Part shown: positions 12,424 to 23,900 of the stretch, in pieces
Position numbering within the stretch: the stretch's first letter is position 1
Layout of the letters: the number at the start of each line of letters is the position of its first letter
Assembly (NCBI RefSeq): GCF_026151205.1
Contig: NC_087080.1
Location: 11,951,837-12,015,836 of the forward strand
Direction: 5' to 3'
DNA length: 64,000 nucleotides
Source of the DNA: Bolinopsis microptera
Lineage: Eukaryota > Ctenophora > Tentaculata > Lobata > Bolinopsidae
Position numbers and translations under genes: made by a program
Notes under the pieces: generated by a model
The model's input: the letters and a program-made list of their open reading frames with translations, nothing else
Databases searched by the model: none
What the model was told of the DNA's origin: nothing

Positions 12424-13485
12424 ATGATACTGCTCACAATTGCTACCCTTACCGTACTCCTCTATCCCTGCCTCACCACAAAACCCACCAAATACGGCAC
12501 CATGACACTCAGCTTCATTCCTGACTCAGCTCTGATCATTGAAGGTGGTGACACCCAGATCTTCAGGGCACCACTGTGTAATGAGATTAACAATTGGTCC
12601 TTCAAAGCTAAGGTGTATGTGCTGAACGAGCCTTGGGACGCAGATAAGATAGGTGATGATACGTGGATGCATATTAAAGTCTCTAATAAGCCGGACATGA
12701 CGAGGATAGTTAGGGATAATGTTAGGGATGCTACACCCGGAGCAGATCCTCAACCTTTCGCAAAACCTTTCACTTACAAAAGTACTACTTGGGGTTCTGA
12801 CGCCATTTACATTCAGATAACAGCTCGTCAGGGCACCCCAACTTTTCAATACGGTTTAGAACTCTCTGTCAGCCCACCTCATGACCACATTCCTGATGGA
12901 ATGGATGCAGTTCAGACAGTACCTGAGAACCTTTCCCTGGCTAAATCACGTGATATCCAAACGCTAGAACAAATCTCCATTCCATTTGTAGACGATCTAA
13001 GGTCAGGAGACACCGGACAGTACAAGGTCCCAATCTGTTTCGAGGACACGTACGACCAGAGATCCCTGACAGTCACCACCCTTGTATCTGAAGCTGTAAA
13101 CGAGGCACCAGGTGGTGTTGCTTCCTTTCTCTGCACCTGCTCCATGATGAGGAACAACATCTGCTGGCGATCAAGTGCAACAAACAGAGGTATTAAGTTT
13201 TTCGATCCGTCCGGTGGAAAGCAGAACACAGTCACCACGACAGTTCCTAAAGAAGAGTACGGATCTGTTTACCTTCTTGTTCTTGCTCAGGGAAATTACC
13301 TTGAGAATGTTCAGTTCACCATAACAACTAAATTAAGGAGCCCTCACAAAGACACCCTCAAAATGACCGGGGAACCAGAAAAAGATCTCCCCAGCCTTGT
13401 GACATATCTTAGGAGTATCTACGAGGGCAAAGTTCCTCCTCTTAATCATCATTTTGTTCCATATGAACTCCGCCAGGAACTTTAG
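12424..13485 (+). CDS. Secreted protein with two similar beta-rich halves, unknown family
   Basis: An uninterrupted 353-residue frame begins at an ATG with a clean signal peptide (MILLTIATLTVLLYPCLTT). I do not recognise the family. The mature protein seems to contain two related halves. Each opens with Gly-Asp-Thr, then an aromatic residue, Pro-x-Cys-x-Glu (IFRAPLCNE at about residue 46, YKVPICFED at about 198), and closes with a strand rich in Tyr/Phe and Val/Ile (FQYGLELSV; VQFTITTKL). Cysteines are few: one in the first half and several in the second (LCTCSMMRNNICW). Alternating polar and hydrophobic residues suggest extracellular beta-sandwich folds. Codon use matches the pentraxin and glypican exons, which supports real coding. 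There is no transmembrane segment or GPI tail, so it should be secreted. Confidence 0.75.
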   Translation: MILLTIATLTVLLYPCLTTKPTKYGTMTLSFIPDSALIIEGGDTQIFRAPLCNEINNWSFKAKVYVLNEPWDADKIGDDTWMHIKVSNKPDMTRIVRDNVRDATPGADPQPFAKPFTYKSTTWGSDAIYIQITARQGTPTFQYGLELSVSPPHDHIPDGMDAVQTVPENLSLAKSRDIQTLEQISIPFVDDLRSGDTGQYKVPICFEDTYDQRSLTVTTLVSEAVNEAPGGVASFLCTCSMMRNNICWRSSATNRGIKFFDPSGGKQNTVTTTVPKEEYGSVYLLVLAQGNYLENVQFTITTKLRSPHKDTLKMTGEPEKDLPSLVTYLRSIYEGKVPPLNHHFVPYELRQEL

Positions 13486-14759
13486 GTTATTATGCTGAAT
13501 TCTTTAAATTTTTGAACTGAAATCGAGACAAATTTTGACAAGATTTAGGTTCTGATTTAGGTACTTTTCGTATTTGATTTTGTACATTTTTTGATGTGGT
13601 ATTTGAAAATGTAACATATTTCTAGTTAAGTTTTTCCGTAAATTATAACATAAAATATCCAGGCGTATATTTCATGATATTCTGCTCTTTTCATTTTGCA
13701 TCGTAAGAATTAGCAGATAGTTATAAAAGTTGGATTACTGGAGAACAAATTGACAGAACGTCTCTGTAATCAGTGAGTTAATTATCGATTTAGCTATTGA
13801 TTTAGGTACTGGTAGCATTTTGTAGACTTATTAGATTTTGTGACGTTTGTATTTGAAATTGTAACATATTATTTGTTCAAGTTTTTCAAAAACACAAGGT
13901 TATTGTATTTATAATATAATAATAATAATAACTAGAAATTTATGCATCGCTTTATAGCCAAAAATAACTCAAAATCTAAAGATTCAGTTCAAGCCATCTA
14001 AAGCGACTCATGAACATGTACATAAGAACTTAGCATTTTTAGACAAGCGCCGAGGCCGAGGGTTACTGCTTTCGGTGAATTTTGAGAGTGAGCTGAGCTT
14101 GACAATTTCTCCACTTCATCAATAATCATTATATCAATTAACCGAGTATTCAAACAAAAGGACACCGTACCTAGATAATAATATGTACATGGTGACATAG
14201 GAGAGCCCAGCAGAGATTAATTTAAGTTTTGTAGCATGTTTTAACTATTGTCCCTTTTGGGTTGATTTTTGATTTCTCAAAACTATAGCTGAGAGAGCAT
14301 AGCTAAGTTTACTACATAGCAAGTAAGGTTGCGTCTAATTTGTTTTAAAAGCACTATTAATTACCATTCGGTTGGGTTGACCTGTTTTTAAAGAGAAAAG
14401 CAAGATTAGTGGTTTTACTGACGAGCTAATGGCATTAGGAGACTAAAATGAGATCATTTTAGGTATTTAAAGAACTAATTTAATAAACTAATAAACGTAT
14501 AATAGGCACTAACTAGGACTAGGGTTAGGAGATGTAGAGTGTCTACGTGTCGGTGCTCTTCTGTCGTTATGACTCGGTCTGGTCCTTGTAACATGTCTCA
14601 GAGGCTCTATACCTGTTAGGGAGTGGAATCAATTAGCTTTTTGAGATTCACGGGTAAATGGTGAAAAATTCAGCCATTATCCCACTTGAATAGAGTTGTC
14701 AAAATATGTAAAATACCGAAAAATACCTCCGAAAAGAATATTTATGAATAAACTTAGAT
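13486..14759. other. Intergenic region between convergent genes
   Basis: Holds the 3' UTR of the gene at 12424 (+) and the 3' end of the myosin IX gene (-). No strong AATAAA follows 13485 closely; candidates lie near 14475. An in-frame TAA for a read-through of the last recognised myosin exon is at 14760-14762. No other gene is supported. Confidence 0.45.
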
Positions 14760-14794
14760 TTAAACTAAAAACCCACATAAAGTGAAGACCCTAC

Positions 14795-14945
14795 CTTGAG
14801 AGATGCTTGCGGAGGCAGAAGACTCAGTGTCGGAAGTAACAGATTCAGATCCAGGAGGTCCCATCATATCCTCTGGATTCGGCATCTGAGCTAGCTGCAC
14901 CAGACATTCTGCTTTCCTCCGTGCTGTGTCCTCTGTTGTGTCTCC
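14795..14945 (-). CDS. MYO9: Myosin IX exon 38: Ser/Thr-rich C-terminus
   Basis: Last exon that can be recognised, joined in phase 0 to exon 37 and following a CCACCACAG acceptor. It codes a short hydrophilic tail ([13 protein letters not shown] ... [17 protein letters not shown]). It either splices at a GTAGGG donor at 14794 to an unseen exon, or reads on to a TAA at 14762-14760, adding about 12 residues. The data do not decide. Confidence 0.7.
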
Positions 14946-17900
14946 CTGTGGTGGTGGATGTGTTAGTATAAAAGCGTAAAATGATTCCTGTCATAAGACA
15001 GATGGAGTGTGGAGACTGGAGACAGGACAAACTTATTAAATTACAGGGTATAAAGCAACTAATTGGACATATCTACTTAAAACTGCAAGTATATCGAATA
15101 CAATGAACTGTCGGAAGAGTACCTCAGACAAACGAAAATATGGGCAGTACACGGTAACACGGTGATTGTAGAGCTCAATAGGTTATTATTTAAGTGCCAA
15201 TCATTGATGATTAGCATTCATGAAATGTTCGGATGATTTACACAATACAGAAATGAACTTAAAAGTACAATTCTCCTTCCCAAGACCTACACTTGACAGT
15301 GAGAAATCCCCTATATAGATCAACCTCCGATCATTCCAATACAAGGTTATCTCGCCGCTCAGAGACGATGACGTCATAACACGTGGTGTGACGTCATCAG
15401 AGGTAGGAGCCCTCCGCAGAACTCTGCGCACGAACGCAGACTCGCGCGGAGACAACACCATGGCAATGTCTTACTGAACTGATCAACACGCTAAATTCTC
15501 ACAATCATTTCTAGCCTAACTTAAACATTATTCAAGAGCATTCGTATACATATTTTTCAGAAATTCTCACAATCATTTCTAGGCTAACTTAAACTTATTT
15601 CAAGAACATTCCTATACATATTTTTCAGCATTGTCTTACTTAAATCTTGCTTCTACAGAATATAATGACCGTGGAGAGCAAGGTAAATTTCCCGTCATAA
15701 CATTCCGAAACAAAGTTAACCAAGAAACAAAACTCGTAGCCAACTGCAGAACATTCACAACAAACAGCACATCGGCAAAGAAGCTCTAACACAATAAATC
15801 TATAAATACAATGTGCAGAAGAACTGCATGTTCCTTGCCAAGACTTGCTGTTTCTAGCAATTTTTTAATCAACGCTTGATTGCCGCAAAATTACATAATT
15901 GCTGAAAATTTACGACAGAATTTCAAACTATACGACGGCTTGAAAATGTAGAAATAAGGAAATTCGACCCACTGCATCGAGTGATTCTCTTCGGAGAAAC
16001 CACAAAAGTGCACCAAAAATGCAGACAAAAATCCGAAACATATGCAGGGAAAAGTTATCAGTTTTAAAAGTTAGCAGCAAGAAAATCCAGGATATTTGAG
16101 CACTGTAATTTTATGTCGGGTTCCCCAGCACATATGGTTTTAATGATTGCTACACGATTAGTGAGAGTAGGAATTACACACGCGGAATGGCGGGAATGTT
16201 GGCTACGTCACAGGTTTTATGTACAGTGTGAATTTAGCATATTGTACTTCCGAAAATACACAGTTCACACAGCGGGAGACATACTGGGTTTTAGAACATT
16301 GTAAGACAGTGTTAATACATATCAGTAGAAAGTTATTGGCAGTGATATTTAAACTGTAGAAACTAGCTGGCAGTGATATTAAAACTGTAAGACAGTTAGC
16401 ACGTAAAAGGGGGCCACATTGAACCCTAACAGCAGACTTTAAACTAACAGACAATTTAGTATAATGTTCTGTGTACTGCCCCGATACCTACTTAAAGTTA
16501 TAATTATACGTGAGATGAGTCACGTGCAGTGGTGTGACGTCATGTCACGTGGTGTGACGTCATGTCACGTGGTGTTACGTATGTGGCACAGACTTTAAAT
16601 ACAATTAATTAGAGTTCTGAAGAACTCAACTACTCTCATACCTACTTAAAGTTTCAATTATACGTGACATGTTCATTAGACTGTGTCACACACTCATTAT
16701 AACAAGACACTGACAAAAATTTATGACACTTAAAACATGGAGGGACAATTTAAAGATACCCCCGGTCCAAAATGACACACAAAGTAATAACATGAGTAGA
16801 GTTCCAAACTCACCGCATCAAGACTATTAATCTTGGCCAGAGTTGCGACATATTTCTTAATCATACTCTCGATTATACTCTGTATAACCACAGTTCTGTG
16901 TTTCACTTCCTCTAGAGCTTGCATTGCTGAGGGCTCCTTGAGGGGGCGCAGCAGGTTGGGTGCGAATATCACCGCCAGACTGCTGGCGTTCATCTTGTTA
17001 GTTGACTCCTGGGGGAAATGGGTGTTAGTTAGATGGACGTTAATAAGTGACTAAAACTAACTAAAAATGTGTTGAATGTAATAAAATGTACACAAAAATT
17101 TGTGAAAATGAAGAGACGATCGTTAATATGTTGTAACACAAAAAACAGGTATGTATTATTATTGGTCCCGTACCTCGTTGGCCACTTGAGCTAAATGGTA
17201 GACAAGCCGCTCAAACACCAGGAAATTAACACGTGGCAGTTTGTGAACCAGTTCTAACAGAGCCCTGTGACGAGATCCCAGTTCTATCTTGCTGGTGTTC
17301 ATGAAGTCGTGGTAGAGGTTGAAGGTGAGGATGGGCTCCGGTAACTCCCTGAAGAACATCTTCACCATCGCGGATAAGGTGGCTGGTACTATTCCTGAAG
17401 ATAGAGAATTTGTTTAGAAACTTGAAAATATCGTAATGCATGTACATTGTACCAATAGATAACGAAAACTTAAAACTCGGATGATAATATAAAACTTATC
17501 GATGGCAAAATCCTAAACTTTGGCACAATACACATACATTTTAAATTTGGCCCAACAAGCATTAAAATACACTGAGCACACAACCCTTACCACGATCGTC
17601 AATACAGGGATCTGGTATTATTGGTTAGGAGTTATTATTAACAAACAATCAAACTTACCGTCTATACTGAGATCTGGATTGTTGACGAGGAGCTTGTTTT
17701 TCAGACTCTTCATCTGGTTCTGATTAGCGTTAACACGATACAATCCCAACGTGTATAAACCTGTAAATACAAGTAAATGTTATCTTGAGATTTGTTTGCT
17801 TGTGGTCATGTGAGTTGTGACGAGAAAAAACGAAATAGTTGAAACTGATAAGGAGCATTCACAAAAATGTACCAAAATTTATGGACATTCTAGTATATTG

Positions 17901-20900
17901 ATTGTACAATTATACGGAAAAAGGAATCTAACCGTTTTGTTCTAAGACGAGCATCATTTTATCCAGGTTCCTGGGGATCGTAACACCGCCTTCACTAGCC
18001 ACCAGATCCTGTATAGAGGTTCCGAAGAAGGGCTTGGGTTGGGCACTTGGGCTTGTAACCGGGATTCCTGTACACTGCTGTGTCGAATTCTTGTAGCATT
18101 TCTGTAATTGATACAAGTCAGTTTGTAGCTTTTTTGTAAATGATAAAAACGGATTTTTGTATTTAATTGGGTGAGTTATCTTAGCATTTTTGTAATTGTT
18201 AAGATGCATTGTGATTGCATTTCTGTAACCGGTTTCTTGTATCATAAAGCGTTTGTAAACCTGATGGAAGTTGACTTTGCACTCCTGACATATCTTGCAG
18301 TGTTCCAGGATGTTTATACGTTTCTTGCAGCCTACACACGTCATGACAATACCGTAAGCCGTTAAAACTAGCCTGAAATTGTTATTATTTTAAAATACCG
18401 ATCAAAATTTCAAAAAAAACTGGGAAAACACGCCATAATTAATTGACTTCTCAAAACTTCACTGATTATCGATTAGAAAAACTAAGTTATTTATTCATTC
18501 ACCATACACGTTGTTTTAAGCTACTCAACATCGATTCAAGCTGTGATAAATCAACTAGACATCAACAATGAGCTGAAACAGCCAACCTATTAATTAATCA
18601 AAAACAGGCGATGCAAAAAGGGTGTCAGGATTCCAAATGGCTGTAATTTCAGAGTCAGGATCAAATGAGAAGCACGAATAAATTTTTTACCGTTTGTGGA
18701 TTAATCGCAAACCACATTCCAAAATTTACTCCTTCATAATTATTTTATAAATCATGACATCCTTTTTGCATCACCCAGTACTCTGTGAGGCATATACCCG
18801 TAATAAAATAATCGATTAACCAATAAAAATCTTTATTGATAAGTAATGTTACTGCTAACCTGTGTCCGTTATGTTCGATGATACCGGCTTTGTTAGCTCT
18901 AGATAAGGTTAGCCTCTCTCTGACAGTGTAGGTTGCTAGCAGACTCTTCCTGGCGTCCTCTTTAAACGAGGCCTACAAATACGAACCATCAACATTCCAC
19001 ATATAAATATAGATAAGATATATCTAGATAAATAGCAGGTACAATTCTTTAAATATGCCAGGGATTATGAAAAATCTTGGGTAATGATGAATTAAGAATC
19101 GCAGACAACTAAGAATAATGCAGTGCGCAAACTTCGGAATGAATTCGAATAACATTACCCAGTACTAACTGCAATAGTGATATTGCGCAACTGCAGCAAT
19201 GCTATTAATAATAACATTACCTCAGACTTAGCACTATAGCACTATGTCATATAACTATTGCAGTACACTTAAAGACCCTAAAGATACAGCAGACTAGCGT
19301 TAAGAAATTGACTCAAAAAGGAATTGCAGAAGAATTTCAAAGACGAAAAAATGAGGTGACGTCAAAGTCTGAGCACCAGAAGCAAGGATCAGACATATTA
19401 CAAGGGCCCAGCAACGGAGAAAGTAAACACCACCACTCACAAAGAGATGGCACAAAGAAATAGCGAACAATGAAAATCACGAGAAAATGAAGCAGCAGAC
19501 AAAACAAATATCTTACCTCGTGGCGACAGAAATCGAAGTTTTCCAACATGGAGTGGAAGAGCGCTTTGACAGGGAGTTTGGGGTCTATGGAGAGCTTCAG
19601 TTCTTGGCTGCGAGTCTTGACTTTGGTGAGGCAGTGCTCGAATATAGTCGTACACTCCTGAAATGAAACGAGTTTATATAAGCAGTGATAATCAAGTGAT
19701 GTAACCGTTCGACTAACGAAATGAAACAACAAAACTGTTCAGGACAGGACTAGTTTTGGGTGAAAGTAGAAGTCTTGATCCATGTCAATGTTAATTAATT
19801 TGGTGGCAGGTCCTGCTCATAATTTACCTAATCTCTTGAGACCTGCTTCTGAAACGATTCAAATACCAGGAGCAAATACCAGCGAACACTATGAGTAAAC
19901 ACCGAACAATGAACTAATGAAATGATTTACAACTTTACACTTTAGGTCGGTTAAGAGTAAAAGCTTTTTTTTTCACTCAGAAGTCAGATTCCTTTCTAGA
20001 GATACTAATTCAATGAACAGAAGGACTCATTCTTCTAGCTAATGTCTTTTTGTTGGTTCATGTGTTTGGCTTTACGTCAGGTCGGGCGATTAGCCCATGT
20101 TCTAGTGTGTTGACTGGTGAGGTGTGACACGTTGTATTTTACACGTGACACGTGCTATTTTACACGTGACACGTGGTATTTTACACGTGACACGTGCTAT
20201 TTCAAAGTGCACGTGTCACGTGCTTGACACGTCAGACATTATGTACAATTAACAAACGGTTTGGAGCTATTATTTGGCAGTTTGAACGATTATCAATATC
20301 AGTATCACATAATACGTAATCAGACCGGTGGATTTCCTGTTATGAACAAATTTTGTTATGATTTAATCAGGAAGTGGAAAATGAGTTTTATTACCTCATT
20401 TTACTTTTAGGTTTATAATTGTACGAGAATCTATTACTAATACTGAAATACAAATACAGCTAATTCTCTCTATATACTGCAACTGGACATACAGGACCTC
20501 TTCTTTTCACCCAAAATGTTCAGTCAATTTGAGTGAGAATTTAGTGTTTAAAAAAATTCTAAACATTCTTCCTCAAAGATTACAGCGAAACCCAGCAGTT
20601 TCCAAACATAAATACAAACTGTTTACTTTTAGTTAGCTAGTTAGGAACAAACCTCGTAGTAAAGATTGAAGATATTGCTGGTAGGATTAGCAGAAAGGGA
20701 TGCCTGAGTTCTAGTCAGATACTCCTGGAACTCCTTCAGAACACTGATAAACGTTTTACTTATCGTCTTGTCGTGCACTACTTTCTCCCCCTGGTTCTGT
20801 AACTCCTTTATCTGAGAGGAGTCAGTTTGTTACCAAATATGGTCATATTAGAATACGAGGTGATTATACTATCATACTAGGCGGTGGGATTGTTTGTAAG

Positions 20901-23900
20901 GATTTCAGAAATCAAGCAACGTCTGTTCTAAATACGGCAATTTATTATTCGTAATGCCACTTAGCTTATGACGACTGAAATTTGATTAAAATTGTCAAAT
21001 CAGTTAAATGAGCTGAAAAACAAGATTTCTTCAGAGGTTTCATAAGTTGTTAAACATTAGCAGTAAGAACTAATAATACCTTCTGCAAGATGAATTTCTC
21101 CAACATGAGGATTTCCCCAAGGTTGTTAGCAAGAACTCTCTTTGGTTGTTCATAGGTCGGCATACACTGTCCTGCTTTTTCTTGGCAGTTCCGGTGGAAT
21201 ATCTTGTGACACGTCTGTGCTTGACACTGCATCGCACGTGCAAATATACGCGCCTGGAAAGGTGAATTTGTTAACAACTGCACGTGCAAATATGTGCGTT
21301 TAGAATAATTATAAAACACAAGGCGAGTTCAAGAAATATTTTATACGGAACACAAGGAAATAGCAAGGAAGTTAAATGTTTTGGATGAAATAAAAGGCAA
21401 GAATATAGAATGAAACACAAGGAAAGATCTGGAAGGTACCTGAAGTTTCTTGCCACAAGAGTTGCACACACTGCCCCTAGGAGCCGGCACACTCTTGAAT
21501 ATGTGGTTAAGTGTGGGCAGGGCTGAGTTCTGGGTCGTGCTGGTGCTTTCAGTTCTGTGAGGGGCCTCCGTCTTGGGCTGTGGGGACAAGTGTTTAGAAA
21601 GCTGTGGTTCGTTCTAATAATCAGTTTATAATTTAATATCACGTGACTATGGATTTCTGTAAGATAAGACGACTCACTTTCTCTTCCAGAGCACTAAGTT
21701 CCAAACAGTCTAGGTCCTCCATAGATCTACTGAGTCTGTTAGATCCATCCTTCTTAACCTTCTGAATACTCCTTCTCTTCCTATTTCTTCTGCCAGAGAA
21801 ATGTGCCTGAGGAGGGTATTGTTAATATGAACTAAAAACACCTGCACTGGTAGGTTGGAGTGTGAACAAGAGAAATAAAACAAGTAATCTTGAAAACTCA
21901 AATATAATGGAGATTAATGAACAATGAACATTTGGAGATTGAACATTTGGCGATAATCTATGCCATTCATTTTTAATCAAAAGATCATGTTTTACATCAA
22001 GCAAAACGAATTAGCATTGCAACAAATTTATCCAATTTTGATGATGCCAGATGCAGAATTCACCATTTTCCTGCCAGTATTAACATTTGTTTTCATCTCC
22101 TCTGAATTGTAGTTACTCACGTTGGTATCTTGCTCCTCCTTTGAACGCATGAACTTGAACGATGTAGTCCTGTGAACGTTAACGTAATAATCATGATCTA
22201 AAAGGTAAACCTCTAGAACTAGGGGTATAAAGATGCACGAACTTTTAGGATTAATCATCAATTTACTGGCATCAGGTCGGAGAATTTCAAATAATAATAA
22301 ATCATCAATCGTTAAATATATAGTGATTACCATACAAGTACAGATTATAACTAGCATATTAAAATCAGGATGCTCTCCCCAAATCAGAACACTTACTATC
22401 AATCTCATTTAATTGCACATAATCTCACACAGTAACACTATTCAGATAAATATAATAAGCCACGTGATCAGAGACCTTTTTGGACAGTAATCTACTGAGC
22501 TCCGTGCACGTAGGACAACTAATCTATTGTGCTCCGTACACGTAGGACAACTAATCTACTGAGCTCCGTGCACGTAGGACAACTAATCTATTGTGGTCTG
22601 TGCACGTTGGACAACTAATCTACTTAGGTTCTTGCACAACCATTAGGATTTAGGACAGTAATCTGGAAAGTTCCGTGCACACGCTGTTACAAATCTTCCA
22701 TAGGTATAATATATTATTCATCAAAGGTCACGTAAAAATCAAATTGTTCCATTCTGAGACCCTAACTAAAATTTGCGTGATTCATAACGCGTGATCTAGC
22801 ACGTGTTGATCTAGCACGTGACTTCTAGTTAGGGAGTCAACACGTTCATTCCAGAAACACTCACAGAAGAAAATGCTTCTCGGCGTACGATCTGCAGCAA
22901 GATAAAATTATAAAACGACGAAATTTTGACATCCTGGCGTTAGAATGACAAATTGGTGGCCGACGGCCGTGGATATTGGATAACAGTCATATTTTATCAG
23001 TATTTCATAACCGATGTTTAAGTTCAACGATAAAAACGAAAACTCCACTCGTCATATCAACTAAAAGCATTTTGATCTGGTAGTGAAAGTGGCTTAAATG
23101 TCACCGCAAGAAAGCGACTTACAACAGCGGTAAAAGCACTCTCAATGTTAATAGTAGGACTACAGTATTACATACGCTCACGTGACAGATACATCATTCA
23201 ATAAAGGTACTGTATTGTATATTTGAAAGCCCGTGATCACAGGGACGATGCTAATTGTATTCTTTGATAACCAGTTTTTATTGCATGAAAACATATCCTT
23301 CCTGACCTAATAGCCGATTATTTTGTAAAAAACTCTAAAAACAACGTAATAACCACAAAACCAATCATAATGTCGTTCTAACAATCATTGCACGTGCGCG
23401 CTCCACCCTCATTACTATACAACTTCCTATCTCTCATCAAATTTGCACGTGGGCGGTCGGACAGAGAGAAAACTTTAAATTATAACATAGACGACTAGGA
23501 CCCCGCTAGTCGGAAGCTGTATTCAACGAAATTTAAAATCAGTTATGTCGTCTAGATACATCGCAGAACCGCGTGTTTTTGTTGATTACATCACAATTAG
23601 CTCACTTCTGCGCTCATACTCTGACTATTCATAAATTTATTTGTGATTGATATTTTTGATCCAGTAAAAAGATTCTACTTTGTTGTCATCGGTAAAAAAT
23701 TGTATACGGTTCCATATGACAAAACAAAATTAGAAGATTATGCTTATAGTTATTTTAGAGCTGCATTTTGACTAGCGGGTTCCTAATATGCTAGATAATA
23801 CTAGCATATTACACACTACAGGTGTATACTGTATAATTTGCTCATACATGGGTGGCCCTTCCCAGTTCCCCAGAATTCAAACAACGCAACTTAAATACTC

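Larger units (their letters stand above)
14946..16813 (-). other. Myosin IX last recognised intron with CRE/E-box sites and a short ORF
   Basis: Contains two imperfect 69-bp tandem copies (15493-15628) and an 86-codon minus-strand ORF (15461-15201) whose ATG sits in a GCCATGG context in a locally CpG-rich patch. CRE-like TGACGTCA palindromes occur at 15369, 15389, 16535 and 16555. The ORF has no recognisable product. Confidence 0.5.
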
